DNA of 64,000 nucleotides, from the NCBI RefSeq assembly GCF_033568475.1, contig NW_027331831.1, forward strand, positions 8,804,001 to 8,868,000, given 5' to 3'. The translations under genes were made by a program, and so were the position numbers. Source of the stretch: Henckelia pumila. Taxonomy: Eukaryota; Streptophyta; Magnoliopsida; Lamiales; Gesneriaceae. Below are positions 43,990-55,846 of the stretch, piece after piece; position 1 is the stretch's first letter, and each line of letters starts with the position of its first letter. Under the pieces are notes generated by a model that was not told the origin of the DNA, made no database searches, and saw only the letters and a program-made list of their open reading frames with translations.

Positions 43990-45630
43990 ACTTGAGTTAA
44001 TCATTTTCGTAAAACGAGGACGGATACCTATAATTGCTATGTGGGCCCATTGTGCAGTTGCGCTTGCCCGGCGTGACACATCTCATATCAAGTTACTTTG
44101 TGGTGGATTTCAAATGAAACGAACCATACTCGAAGGAATTTTTTTTTTTATATTACATATATGCCCATACATATATACATCTATACTTAAAAATAGATTT
44201 TTATAAAATTTTATACATAATAAAAAAATGATTTCATGTCAAAACTTAAATACTCGAACATATTATAAATGCATGCGTAAATATTCAATAACGTAAGATG
44301 CGGAAAATAGTTTGATACAATCTCATAATCATTGAAACATAAAAGCGCGAAGGTCACGGGTGTGCTAGCTTGCCACGAATGCACAGAGGTCTTCACCACC
44401 AGTCGGGGCCACAACCTCCTGAATAACATAAATCTCACATGCACACCATTTAGATCTAGTGAGCCTAAAGGCCCAGCATGCTCTGCCTTTAATAACGAGT
44501 ACTAATAAATAAAACCACATGTAAGCACATAACGTATATACAAAATAACCTGAGGATTCTAATGCATGCATGATCGTAAAATCGTATGCATAAACTGCGT
44601 CGTAATCTATATCATAACATAATACGTAACATAATACATAACATAAGTATTGACATGTCATAAACATAAAAATCATTTTCTGTGGGTCATATCAGTGAAG
44701 TGTAACCTAATTCGATTGATCAATCTAAATCAATCGTACGTGGTGGCGGCCTGTGGGGTGTACCCCTAACGCCCTATGCCACTTCACCTAACCTTTGGGG
44801 ATCCATAGGCTCATAATCGTAAGTGGAAAGGTCATCAGGCCCGGTATCCCGACCTCCAGTCCCGTGTTTGTCACAAATCACTTCAACTTCCCAAAAATAT
44901 TTTCTTTACATGCCCGTTATCTCATCGTAAAATACAGGCATTAATCATGAACTTAGAAATATCATTTTCTTAAAATTTTGCCCGTAAATATATATTTAAT
45001 TCATTTTTCATAATAAAAATCATACTTATATGAAAATATACATATACATCAATTAAATATACATCAATTAAATATATATTTACAGACTATTTTGTTTGTC
45101 ACTGGCTAGTTCGAGTTGCTGCCTCTTAACTAAAGCTCATAAACTTAGACTGACTCATTAACATTTATACTGGTTCAAAAATACTTATACTAGCTCAATC
45201 ACACCTAAAATGACCCAATCAGACTTAGATTAACACAATAGTACTCAGTCCAACTTAGAACACAGCTCAACCAAATAATTAAATAACTTAGGCTCGTTAA
45301 CATATTTAGCTCTATTATTGAATTAAACCTCCAATAAATATCTTAAGCCCAATAAGCTTGACTCAATAACTAAATCAATTCATTCAAGCCCAAATAACAC
45401 TTTATCCCAAATAAACAACTAAGCTCAATAAATAAATTGAACAAAATAAACATTTTAGACTCAATAACTAAATTAAGCCCAATGAACATCTTAGGCCCAA
45501 TAACAAAATTGACCCAATGAATAAACTAAACACTTAGACTCTTAAATAAATTACACGGCCCAACATAAAAGAATCCGAAACCAAACCATAACATTGATCC
45601 TAATACACTTTACCCGACCCGGACAACCCA
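43990..45630 (-). repeat. Probable degraded LTR-type repeat
   Basis: The region has higher GC than its surroundings and features I associate with long plant Gypsy LTRs, such as a GCCCGGTATCCCGACC cluster near 44840 and internal dispersed short repeats (AACATAATAC near 44615-44640; ACTTAGACTGACTC-like words near 45145-45250). It has no coding frame. I could not place the ends, and orientation is a guess. It may continue past the hAT insertion to about 47230. Confidence 0.3.
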
Positions 45631-45642
45631 CTCGTCCGAGCC

Positions 45643-46771
45643 TAGGGATGTAAACGAGCTGAGCCGAGCCGAACAGTACTAGGCTCGGGCTCGGCTCGTT
45701 AAGTATATGTCGTGGCTCAGGCTCGGGCTCGGCTCGGGTAGGGATGTAAACGAGCCGAGCCGAGCCGAGCCGAACAGTATTAAGCTCGGGCTCGGCTCGT
45801 TTGGTACCCGATCCCGAATCGAGCTTTTATCATAAAGCTCGGGCTCGGCTCGTTTACTACATATGTCGGCTCGGGCTCGGCTCATTTATCGTATTAAACG
45901 AGTCTGGCTCGAGTTTGGCTCGTTAAACGAGCTGGTTTTCAGGCTCGTTAGCTCGTTTAGCAGGTTCGTATTCTGACTCGTTAAGTGAGCTCGAGCTCGT
46001 TTTCGAACTTGTGAAGCTAGCCTAAATACAATACAATACATCTCTATAAATTAATTATAAACTAAAATTTAATTTTTCTTAAATAAAATAAAAATGAAAA
46101 ACATAATTTTAAAAAAAAAAAACCGTCTCCAAAAAGTGACTTTTTGGTGTTAAAGAAAAAAGTTCTATAACTTCCATTTGAACACCAAACCGAGATTCCA
46201 AACCGATTTATCCCAAAATTCAAATAAACACATTGTCATTAATGTTAATCACATTTTCAAGTTCCTAGCTTAACTCGCCCAGAATTTCGAAAAACAATAA
46301 GCATCTTCGCAAACTTAAATAAATGATATAGTTTTGACATGTTTCAGCAGAAAATTCATATATAATCTATATGTTCATCAAATTAAGTTATTCCGACGCC
46401 AAATGGAAGACAAGACAAAGCACAACAAGTTTGTTTGTAGTGCACACTAAAATTCTGCATGAATCAAACTCATTCAACTCGATTAATAAACTACATGTAG
46501 ACTGAACCTACTATTAAAGCATAAATCCGAAGCTAACACACTAAATGAGCCACCTAAACGAGCCGAGCTCGAGCTTTTTAGCTTATTAACGAACATGTTC
46601 GCGAGCTAACGAGCCGAACATCCTTAAGCTCAAGTTCGGCTCGTGAATATTGTCGAGCTCAAAATTAAGCTCGGGCTCGGCTCGATAAGCTTAACGAACG
46701 ACCCCAAACGAGCTTTTTCACGAGCCGAGCTCCGAATAGCTCGCGAACAGTTCGGCTCGTTTACATCCCTA
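45643..46771. mobile_element. hAT-type non-autonomous element 1
   Basis: The ends TAGGGATGTAAACGAGC and GCTCGTTTACATCCCTA are inverted repeats. The element is flanked by an identical 8-bp duplication TCCGAGCC (45635-45642 and 46772-46779), the signature length for hAT elements. The ends run on into GAGCCGAGCC-rich subterminal repeats. A second copy of the left end (TAGGGATGTAAACGAGCC) sits at 45739, about 96 bp inside. There is no transposase in the 1129 bp. Confidence 0.85.
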
Positions 46772-46779
46772 TCCGAGCC

Positions 46780-48440
46780 CTGCCTGAGCTGCCCGCTAGA
46801 TAGACCATCCTTACAACCATCCAACTGTTCACCTAGCCGACACTACTTCAAGACATCTTAAACCAAGACCCAAAGGGACCTAACCCAACCATCAACCAGT
46901 GAACAGCAACTAAGACCCAGCCATGACAGAAAAATCATCCACAATATATAAAAACGCGAATGATGCATGAGTTAAAATTTGAGTTACCATATCCACATAC
47001 AAATGCAACAACACAATTTAATAATCAAAACAGTGAATATACTGATCTAAATGGTGTGAGAAAGGAATGGTATAACATGTCTTTGTGTTTAAAACGCACG
47101 AAAAACCTATACAGTTGCGATTGCGCATATTGGGACTCGGAAATCTCATAATTTTTGGAGAAGTTTTGCATCGCCGCCGCCAGACCGCCGTGTCGCCGCC
47201 GTCTTCTTCGATTTTCCGGCGACCTCCGGTGAGTTAACCATTTTTTATCGTCTCGACATGATAGATCCGAATATCCAAGTTTCGAGTCGTGATTCGAAAT
47301 CGTTAAGGGATTTCAAATTCATACGAGATAAATGTCAATTGAGATCCATTCACCAAATCCAATACTTCCCTCCAAATCAAATCCATTATCCAACAGCTAG
47401 CTTAATGTTGTGGCTTTAAATCTTGTTTACTTCACCCTTTTTGCGAATGGAATTCGAGTGTATGAATCTGCTTATGATTGGTAATGGAGTTATTTCGTAA
47501 GAATTTTCGTCAAAATTAATATTTTGATTAGGTGGTTCGACTTTTTAGCTCTTATATATGGATGTTAATTTGTAGAGAGTATAGCGTTTAATCAATTGAT
47601 GTAATTAGTTCTACGTGACATTTAGCAGAAGTTTTGATAAATGTTGATTTCATCACACAGAAATCAAAAGAATATTCACACACACACACACACACACTCT
47701 CTTATATTATACAATTTTTTTAAAAAAATCTAGCTACCAAATTTGAAAATCCATTTCAGCTTCGAAATGCATTTGCGGAAATTGTAATATTCACAAGTTC
47801 TTTAGCAAGGATCCAGTGACCTAAGGTGGCAATTCAACGTATTGTGGTGAATTTAATAAAAAGAAAAAAGTTGGTAAAAGATTTGTGGGGTTTTTTAAAA
47901 TGAACTTAAAAGTGAATAATATTTGATTAAAAAATAAAAAATAATAAAAATTGAGAATAGCTTCCTACCCAAACACGGTAGACAGAAAATGACAGCCTCA
48001 AAGCATGTAGTGGACAGATCCATCGAGTATGAATTGGTACCACCGATACCTTGAATTTAACGTTGTCCCACTAGACACGAAGCACATGAAGTTTGTCGCC
48101 CAAGGCCAAAATAATGTGCTTTAGCATTCATTATGCTTAGGGAAAAACTTTAGTTAAGAATTTCATGACAATCTTGAGGCAGATTCTCCAAACAGGCTTA
48201 ACTTTTTGTAGGGTAACGCCTTTAAATTGCTGAGTTCAAAACCAAGAACTTCAAATCCGTAACAAAAAGCCTAAGAAACACAAGTGATCCATCGAACCTC
48301 AGTAAAATTCAACACAAGAGTGACTGAATGATGAATCTAATTGTAAATATACTCAAACCATTTCAGCAAACACTGATCATACCGCGGATGACCAACAAAC
48401 AATACACACAGCAAAATTGTCGCATCATGTACCTTGACCG
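46780..48440. other. Intergenic DNA with a GC-rich island
   Basis: A GCCGCC-rich island at about 47170-47228 ends in CTCCG/GTGAGT, a good splice-donor sequence. It could be a fragment of a gene's first exon or part of an LTR; no downstream exon is evident. A (CA)n run lies at 47677-47698. The part nearest 48440 probably includes the 3' UTR of the CCT5 gene. No other gene is supported. Confidence 0.4.
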
Positions 48441-48446
48441 GTAAAA

Positions 48447-51400
48447 TCAATAATCAGAAGGTGAGATGACATCATCAATTTTGAGGATCATCTTGACAAC
48501 TTGAGTGGCTAGGAGAATCTGCTGTTGTTTTCCGATGAGAGCCTCAAATACGTTTTGTTCTAGCATATCGTTTGTGCCAACATCGTTGCAGTCGATGCCA
48601 CAGCAGTGGTTGTTCTCCTGCAGGAAGTATTTCGTAAATTACTTTGAACATAAATGACTCATTGACTAACTAGGGCGCGGGGGTGCTCAATCACCACTTA
48701 AGAAGAAAAAGAAAAACCCAATAGGCAATGGTCAAGATTACCTTGATTTGCTGAGATTTGACAGCTGATAATGTTTCTATAGGCTGTAGACCACTGTTTT
48801 CTGCCAGTGCCATGGGGATAGCATCTAATGCATCTGCAAATGCTCTTATGGCATACTGGAAAACCCAACATGTAAAGCTTCAGCTTCAAAGATGAAAGTA
48901 ACGAGAAACAAAAAGATTAAATGCTAAATTCTGCGTCTCACCTGCTCAACTCCAGGGTATTTGTCAGCAGCAGCTTCCACAGCAATTGAACAAGAAATCT
49001 CGGCAGATCCACCACCATACACAATGGAATTGTTACGAATCAGATTCCGTGCAACACACAATGCATCATGAAGACTGCGTTTTGTTTCCTCTATCATCAT
49101 CTTATTGCCTAATTCAGCATGAAGAACAAATGTATCATCTTGATTTCTGAACTAATACTGATTAAAAGTAGCGACTCTAAATATAGGTGAAAAACAATAA
49201 CTGACACGACAGTATTGACATGATAGATACAGACCAGATGGCAAAAAATCAAGAAATGGATAAAAGAGGAATAAACAACGCACCACCACGGATAAATATG
49301 GTTACAGCCCTAGAATTTGCGCAGTGCTCAATGTAGATCATCCGATCTTTAGTGGTGCCAAACGATTTTTCTCGAACCAAACCAGCCTACCAGGCATAAT
49401 CAATTTGAAGAAAAACGTAGAGAAATGAGATGCAACAGCTTGCAAACTGAGGAGCTAAAGGTACTGTACTGTCAAAATATAGAATAGAGAGACAGGTAGG
49501 AGAAAATACCATGCCCAGTTTCTCTGTTGTCAATTCCTGAAACCTTGGCACAATTCTTCCGCCTGCACCAAAGTCAAGAAACCTTGACAATTATGAATCA
49601 CAAAATATGATAAAAATCAACTAAGAACTAGAAGAACTGCAAAACTGAAACAAACCTGTCGCTATGGCAATTAGTTCTAACTCTACACCACCGACCCATC
49701 TGACAGCAGGCAAATTTCTGTTCATTAATAAGTGGTTTGCCTCATCATCGAAACCCCATTGGCAAATGACCAAGGTAGCTCCAACATCCTGCAATACAGT
49801 GAGTTCCATCAAGGTAATGCATGCTTTATTTTCAGTTACACACTCCTCAACAAAATAAAAAGGAGAGGGAAGAAAAAATCCGGTAGTGTGTCCCCAGTCC
49901 TTAGAGGAGATGCAGGACAACACCTCTTTTTATTCTCTTCATAAACAAAAATAGTGAAATCCCAAACATTGGCTACTTCCAACGACCTCAACTCCACATA
50001 TTTCATCAAACAATCCCAAAATTAACTGAATATAGTCAGGTTACCTTGCATTTTTTAACCATATCATCAAAATACTTTTGCTCTTGCTGACGTAATGTTT
50101 GGAATTTTTCCACACTGTCAATATCAACCTTATGCTTAGTCTTTGGCTTAGGAGGCTCAAAGGGGCAAGTCAAAATGGCAATTTTTGCATCTTCAATTTG
50201 TTTTGGCATCTGAGGGTGACTCATATCTTTGTCCACAATAATCCCATATATTAATTCAGTGTCCTCCAACTTTCCACCGACTTTCCCCTCCACTTTAATC
50301 AAGTCAAGATTGACATCCTTCCTCTCTAAATCTGCAACAGCAAGAACTGCTTTAACAGCAATCTCTGCCAAACTCCGCTTGCACCTATTCACACTGCAAA
50401 GCAAATTTGGAAATAATACAATATAAATAATGCAGATGAATCAGGTTCTTGAATAGCTACACTAGAAAATAAATGTAAATCAAGAGTTAAATTTCAAATA
50501 CTCTACACCAGCCCCACCACCCGATAAAATGTCAAGTAAAGACAAAAAACAAAAGAAACAAAAACAAAATGCATACAAAATTATAAACTTAACCGTCTAA
50601 AAGGTTGCAATGACAAAAAAATTGGTGATACTGACGCAGAAGTGTTGATACCGAAATTGACTTTCAGGCTTGACAATGTATCGCACACGTGAAATTTCAA
50701 TGAACTTGAAGTACACAAACATCAAAGAAATTTCAAAAAATTGTTAAAGACAACAGGGATCAAAGTGAAACACTAGTAAATTGTAAGATACACTAGAGCT
50801 CATAGATACCTGTATTTAATTACTAGAATGAATGTGAACGGACATAAAATACATCTAGGAACTCAAAACACTTTTTGCTTCAAGATTGATACTAATGTCA
50901 AGTATGTTCAGTAAAATTCCTGTCATACAGAGCTGTATCAAAGAGTTTGGAATATATGGACAAATAAACACCCGGAAAGCACAGATAACGTGGGATTGGA
51001 GGATGATGATGCGACAAAGCACCAAGAACACTATAAGATATGCTCATAAAGAAAATGATCCGACATTTGGCATAACAGATGGCACTTACATCTTGGAGGA
51101 TAAAGTTGTCATACAAGTTTGAACAAGAGGTTCTACATCTGTCACACTGAATTCATATTTATGTGCTATATGCTCCAAATGTTCAAAAGCAATCCTCGAA
51201 GCCATTTCATATCCTTCCGCAATTCGTATAGGATGGATTCCGCGCTCCAATAGTTTCTCAGCTTGTTCTAGAAGGGAACCAGCCATGACCACAACTCCAG
51301 TTGTTCCGTCACCAATCTCATAGTCTTGACTTCGTGACAATTCAACCATCAGCTTAGCAATTTGATTATCAACGTCCATTTGCTCCAAGATTGTTGCACC

Positions 51401-52391
51401 ATCATTAGCTACATCATACAGTAAAAAAAGTTAGCAACTTTTATGCAATAATTCTCAGTTCACATGGCATATTCAAAAACAAATCGTAGAATAATAAATC
51501 ATTTCAATTTTAGCTTTTTCCTAATAGTAATAAGAGTGACTGGCATTCCTGCTTCCTTTCTGTCTACATTTCATATGGAAGGAGACACCCATTTAGTAAC
51601 TACGTGTCGAATAAAACAAATAGATCTATAATATTTCTAGCTATAACACAGCAAAATAAAATAAATAAATAAAAAAAAACCAATCCAAGTGTAGTATCAA
51701 AAACTGAAATTGCTTTTGTGGAATAAAATAAGATTACTACTTGAATCATTTTTCTTAGCACATGGAAAGCATAGAGTACTCCGAGGGGCCCCAAATGCAC
51801 AGCACGGTCGAAAAACCTCCCCTTAAACCCTAATCACAAAATGCCACGCCCTGATTTTTTATTTATTTTTATTTACACGCCAATAAATATCAATAAGTAT
51901 TGAGTTAAAAACGTTGCACACATATTCACACTCGCTCATATGCAGCCTAAACCAATTCCCAGATCAATTTACTTCGTATTAAAAGTACTCACATGACAGA
52001 ACAGTTCATCACCGAGCTCCACTAATCATCACACAGGAACACAGATAAAAATAATTTAAAATACAGTACGATCTAAAAACTCAAACTTTGCCAGTAACCA
52101 GAAAGAAATTTACTTAAAAATCGAACAAGTCATTACCAGTCCAAACATGGACACAATCTGACCAAACATCAACACGGGAACAGAAGACTTACTGATAGTG
52201 ACGTCACCATCGGGACTCTGGAGCATCTTGTCCATGCCTTTGGGTCCGAGCGAGGTTCGTAGTATCCGAGCCACCGCTTTACCGGAGGCAATGTTCGATT
52301 TCTGCGCATCGAGGCCTCGCAACCTGGTCTTCTGCTCCTGCTCCCGCAGTATGATGAACGGCCGGCCAAATTCATCGAAAGCCAACGCCAT
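48447..52391 (-). CDS. CCT5: T-complex protein 1 subunit epsilon (CCT5 chaperonin), 535 aa
   Basis: Exons in order are 52391-52193, 51408-51090, 50393-50045, 49788-49656, 49562-49510, 49386-49284, 49108-48942, 48855-48742 and 48617-48447 (1608 nt, 535 aa plus stop). The length is the same as the Arabidopsis protein. All introns are GT-AG and every junction keeps frame. CCT5 is one of eight subunits of the cytosolic TRiC/CCT ring that folds actin, tubulin and other proteins with ATP. Group II chaperonin signatures are present: [13 protein letters not shown] (residues 45-57), the [12 protein letters not shown] segment (68-79) and the nucleotide-site GDGTT (99-103). The substrate-domain text [20 protein letters not shown] and the C-terminal NDVGTND...IDDVIS are also typical of epsilon. 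The start [18 protein letters not shown] is the family start. No lesion; surely a functional housekeeping gene. Confidence 0.97.
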
Positions 52392-52910
52392 TTTCGGGAC
52401 GGATCTTTGAATTTGGAAATGTAAAGAGTGTGGAGGGAGCAAGTGAACTCCAGAAAGAAATGTGCCCTAGTCAGTGGCAGAATTGTAATTTCATAAGTAG
52501 GTATAGGTTCTCTCCAGTTCCAAGGTTCAGGTTTCTTCCAATTTGAGTCAAAATTGCTTGAACCAATAGTGAACTTGGGCTGCTTTGAGTCTAAGGTAGA
52601 CGGACTCACCTAGTGGGCTGGACTGGGCTGGAATTTTTTATCAATGATTGTTCACATAAATAAGTTAATGCTTTAAGTTTAGTTTAACCCCTATAAAAAT
52701 TCCTAGTTCCGTTTCTAAGGTAGTATGAATTGGATCCGAACGAGCCCAACTTTATGAATTTGGCAGGGTTTTCAGGTTTAAGCGATGAAATATTTGCATT
52801 ATGTGAAAATAAATTTATATGTATAAATTGCTATTTTGGAGCTTCAAAGATGCTCAACCTTACCTCTTGAATTTAACGTTCAATTTCCATTTTGCAACTA
52901 TATTATGGTA
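52392..52910. other. CCT5 leader and promoter region
   Basis: On the minus strand the ~60 bp before the ATG are CT-rich (CTTGCTCCCTCCACACTC), like a plant leader. No TATA box is clear, as is common for housekeeping genes. No gene beyond it. Confidence 0.45.
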
Positions 52911-53080
52911 GTATTAGGAAAAGCTTTTAGTAAGCATTTTTCAGTTTTTTCTTAATAAAACTTTGAAATTTTGTTATTGAAAAGTTGAGAAGATTTTTTA
53001 GTTTTTTCTTAATAAAACTTTGAAATTTTGTTATTGAAAAGTTGAGAAGTGCTTACTAGAAGCTCTCTCAAATACTACAT
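52911..53080. mobile_element. MITE with GTAGTATT ends and an internal tandem duplication
   Basis: The left end GTAGTATTAGGAAAAGCTTTTAGTAAGC is mirrored by the right end GCTTACTAGAAGCTCTCTCAAATACTAC. Inside, a ~50-bp unit (AGTTTTTTCTTAATAAAAC...TGTTATTGAAAAGTTGAGAAG) occurs twice in tandem (about 52947-52991 and 52999-53050). Related to 6703-6820. Confidence 0.6.
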
Positions 53081-53255
53081 ATATATCGCATTATTCAATT
53101 GTAGCTTCATCATTGTCGTTGCTTAGAAGTGCACGTTAGCGTTAGTTCATCTTCCTATCCTCTCCGGGGTTGCATGACCAAAAACTAAGGCTACACACGA
53201 GAGCATCCAAGCAGTTACGATTTTGGCGCAAGGATTTAATTGTTATGACATCTCA

Positions 53256-53420
53256 ATATATATATATATATATATAGTTTTGATCATATGGGCAATTACG
53301 TGAGCAACAGCTGACGTGTCACCTTGGACATCCAATGAGTGATTGCTACGTAAGCTGTTGCTCACGTAGTTGTTCATGGTGGTTGCCCATGTGATCAAAA
53401 CTATATATATATATATATAG
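53256..53420. mobile_element. Palindromic MITE flanked by (TA)n
   Basis: The left arm (TATAGTTTTGATCATATGGG, CAATTACGTGAGCAACAGCT) is mirrored by the right arm (AGCTGTTGCTCACGTAGTTG, CCCATGTGATCAAAACTATA), with a 12-bp insertion in the right arm. Nearly the whole element could fold into one hairpin. The ends merge with TA runs, consistent with insertion at TA. Confidence 0.7.
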
Positions 53421-53641
53421 AGAGAGAAAGAGTTTTGATGTCATGCATCCTAGAGATCCACGTGTACTCATGCCCAAACCAATTTCGATTACCTTGAAAT
53501 TTTCACGATAGGGTCGTCTAAAAAATGTGAATCCAACGATGTATCATATGATACAAATTTCAATCTCGGTGGTCAGAAATTTGAAGATGATCGAAAATTA
53601 GGTGAAATATATATATATAACCAGACGCTATTATGCATATT

Positions 53642-53864
53642 TTTTTTAATGAATTGAAAAACCACAACCGCTATTTTTTAGTGTGTAATGGGTAAACTCT
53701 TGGAATAATGCAATAATCTGCAAACTACGCTATCCAGATAAACCGCACTAGACAAGTGTTGGGCGACATGTTAATTCAAGAAAGTGTTGGTAGGAGAAAT
53801 CGAACTCTTGACCTCTAGTCAAGTCTCCATCTACCCTACTCCACCAACTAGAACATCCATTAAA
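53642..53864 (-). mobile_element. Complete tRNA-derived SINE
   Basis: On the minus strand a tRNA-like head carries an A-box-like TAGTTGGTGGAG and a B-box-like GAGTTCGATTTC about 45 nt apart. The body shares TTTATCTGGATAGCGTAGTT with 781-930, and the element ends in an A run. An 18-bp target duplication (GACGYTRTTATGCATATT) flanks it at 53624-53641 and 53865-53882 with two mismatches. Length is about 223 bp, normal for plant SINEs. Confidence 0.8.
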
Positions 53865-53966
53865 GACGTTGTTATGCATATTCTTTTCAATAATTGGGGG
53901 AGATCATGTCGGAAATTAATATATAGTAAAAACATTTTGGAAAATCCGTCCTGCATGACGGGTGAT

Positions 53967-54291
53967 TAGAGGTGTCAAAACAGGTCAGCGAAACGGGTTG
54001 GCCCATAACCCGTCGCAATCCACTATCAGGCGGGGCGGCCCACCTTTTAAGCAGGTTGAGAAAACACCAATCCAACCTACCTATTTTAAGTGGCGGGACG
54101 GGTCAACCCAGCAGGTCTACGTGTAATTTGACGGGTTTTGACGGGCCAACCCGCAACCCACCCCAACCCATCATTAGGTGTGGTGGGTCAGCCTACCTTT
54201 AAGACGGATTGAGAAATTGTCAACTCAACCCACCTATTGTGTATGACGGAACGAGCCAACCCGATATGCCTAATTCATTTTAACACCTCTA
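53967..54291. mobile_element. hAT-type non-autonomous element 2
   Basis: The ends TAGAGGTGTCAAAAC and TTTTAACACCTCTA are inverted repeats. The perfect 8-bp target duplication CGGGTGAT lies at 53959-53966 and 54292-54299. The 325-bp interior is rich in GGGTTGG/CCAACCC words. No ORF of note. Confidence 0.85.
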
Positions 54292-54445
54292 CGGGTGATA
54301 ATGATTATGGCATGTGAGAAATAGATAGTACATAACAATTATTTTATTATTATCTAATATTCGATATTAGAATTTTTAACTAGTACAAAGTAATATTTGA
54401 GTATCTGTTTCAAGCAGTAATTACCTGCAAAAACTAGCAGATCAG

Positions 54446-54670
54446 TAGACATATCAAAATAAGTTAGGCACATCGGGTTGGCCTGCTCCCGCCCTGCCTA
54501 ACGGCTAACAGTGGGTTGTTGCATGTCGGTCTGCCCTAACCCACCAAATTATATTTAAGTCTACCGAGTTGGCTTGTCCTACCACCTAAAATAGGTGGGT
54601 TGGGTTGTTGTTTTTCAACTCACCTAAAAAGTGGGCTGGCTCGGCTCGCTGGCTCGTTTTGACACTTTTA
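54446..54670. mobile_element. Degenerate relative of hAT element 2, opposite orientation
   Basis: Its left end (TAGACATATCAAAATAAGTT, AGGCACATCGGGTTGGC) matches the complement of the right end of element 2. Its right end is GTTTTGACACTTTTA. No target duplication survives, so this copy is older. Confidence 0.6.
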
Positions 54671-54998
54671 AGAAAATGATATGATTTTGATCTTTGCACA
54701 AGATGCTTGTTTTGTGACACTTTTTTTCTAACCTAAACGAAGATTATAGAGATATTAGATGAAGTGCTGATAATTTATAGTTTATTTGACAACAAAATAT
54801 CAAACTTGGAATAACGTCTGAGTTTGAGACCTAACTGCAACAATTTTCTTTCCCATTAAAATAATAATAAAAGGAAGTGGGAGAAAATTTTCGTGGTATA
54901 TATTATTGTTTAAGGAATTTCTTTCCTAGCAAAGGGATTATGTACCAATAAGGATTCTTGATCACTTTATTTATTAATGAATATGTGCAATGTTATTT

Positions 54999-55026
54999 GC
55001 TGGTTCTCACGTCATAAAAAAAATGA
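54999..55026 (+). mobile_element. 28-bp SINE tail insertion with target duplication
   Basis: GCTGGTTCTCACGTCATAAAAAAAATGA lies between two exact copies of AATGTTATTT (54989-54998 and 55027-55036). GGTTCTCACGTC plus an A run is also the end of the SINE at 781-930. This fits an extremely 5'-truncated SINE insertion. Confidence 0.6.
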
Positions 55027-55036
55027 AATGTTATTT

Positions 55037-55838
55037 ATTTATCGATCAAAATAAGTTACAAAAAGATTTATTTGATGTGTTGTCTGTGTCCTATTATAAT
55101 CCCTCTAAACATTCTCCAATTTCTCATGTAGAAACATAATTTACTAACTTTCATCCCAAAAAATCCCAACATGTTAAAAGATAATATTTTTCTAAGCTCC
55201 ATCAAGTACCATTGACCTACAGCCTTTTAAAAATAACAATTGTTTAGCTATAAATATTTTATGGGGTTGGAATATATTCTAGATCAAATGTCCAATAAAG
55301 TACTTCAAAAAATTTCAACTTTAATGAATATGATCGGTCAACTTAGATGCAAATTCTTTCATCAAATTTTGCATACACTTACATTAAAGTTCGAATTAAA
55401 TTTATTAAACTTTATGGAAAAAATTTAATCCTTGTGATGTGATGATATTAGTTTCCTAAAAAAACTTAATCCTAAAATCGTACTCTGTAAATTGTAATTG
55501 TTTTTAAAAATAATTTATATGAAAAATATCCGCGGCCAATTTCCTTTCACCTTCAACCATGCATGCATCCATACTACCCCACATAATAGGAACTAGCAAT
55601 TGAGGCACATTCAACGTGTGTGCGACGTAATATATGAATATTATTTAATTTATGTATATATATGTATGAGATCAGTCATGTCCATATAATTGAGAAAAAA
55701 AAAAGAAGTGAATTGAAAAGTGGAGAAAAAATTAAAAAAAAGTTTAAATTGAAAATAATAAAAAGAATATGGGTGAGTGGAGGGGTATTTTTGGATTAAG
55801 AAAATTCAGACCAAAACACAAAAACAGTTTTTCTAAGG
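55037..55838. other. AT-rich intergenic DNA
   Basis: Nothing recognisable. The short open frame at 55240-55428 has no features beyond AT-biased composition. Confidence 0.45.
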
Positions 55839-55846
55839 CTCTCAAC

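Noticed and set aside
49497..49514. Met in place of the usual Lys at the end of CCT5 exon 5 (EKLGM)
   Set aside because: It could hint at a misplaced splice site, but ATG/GTATTT is the only donor that keeps the frame and joins to [10 protein letters not shown]; a simple substitution is enough.
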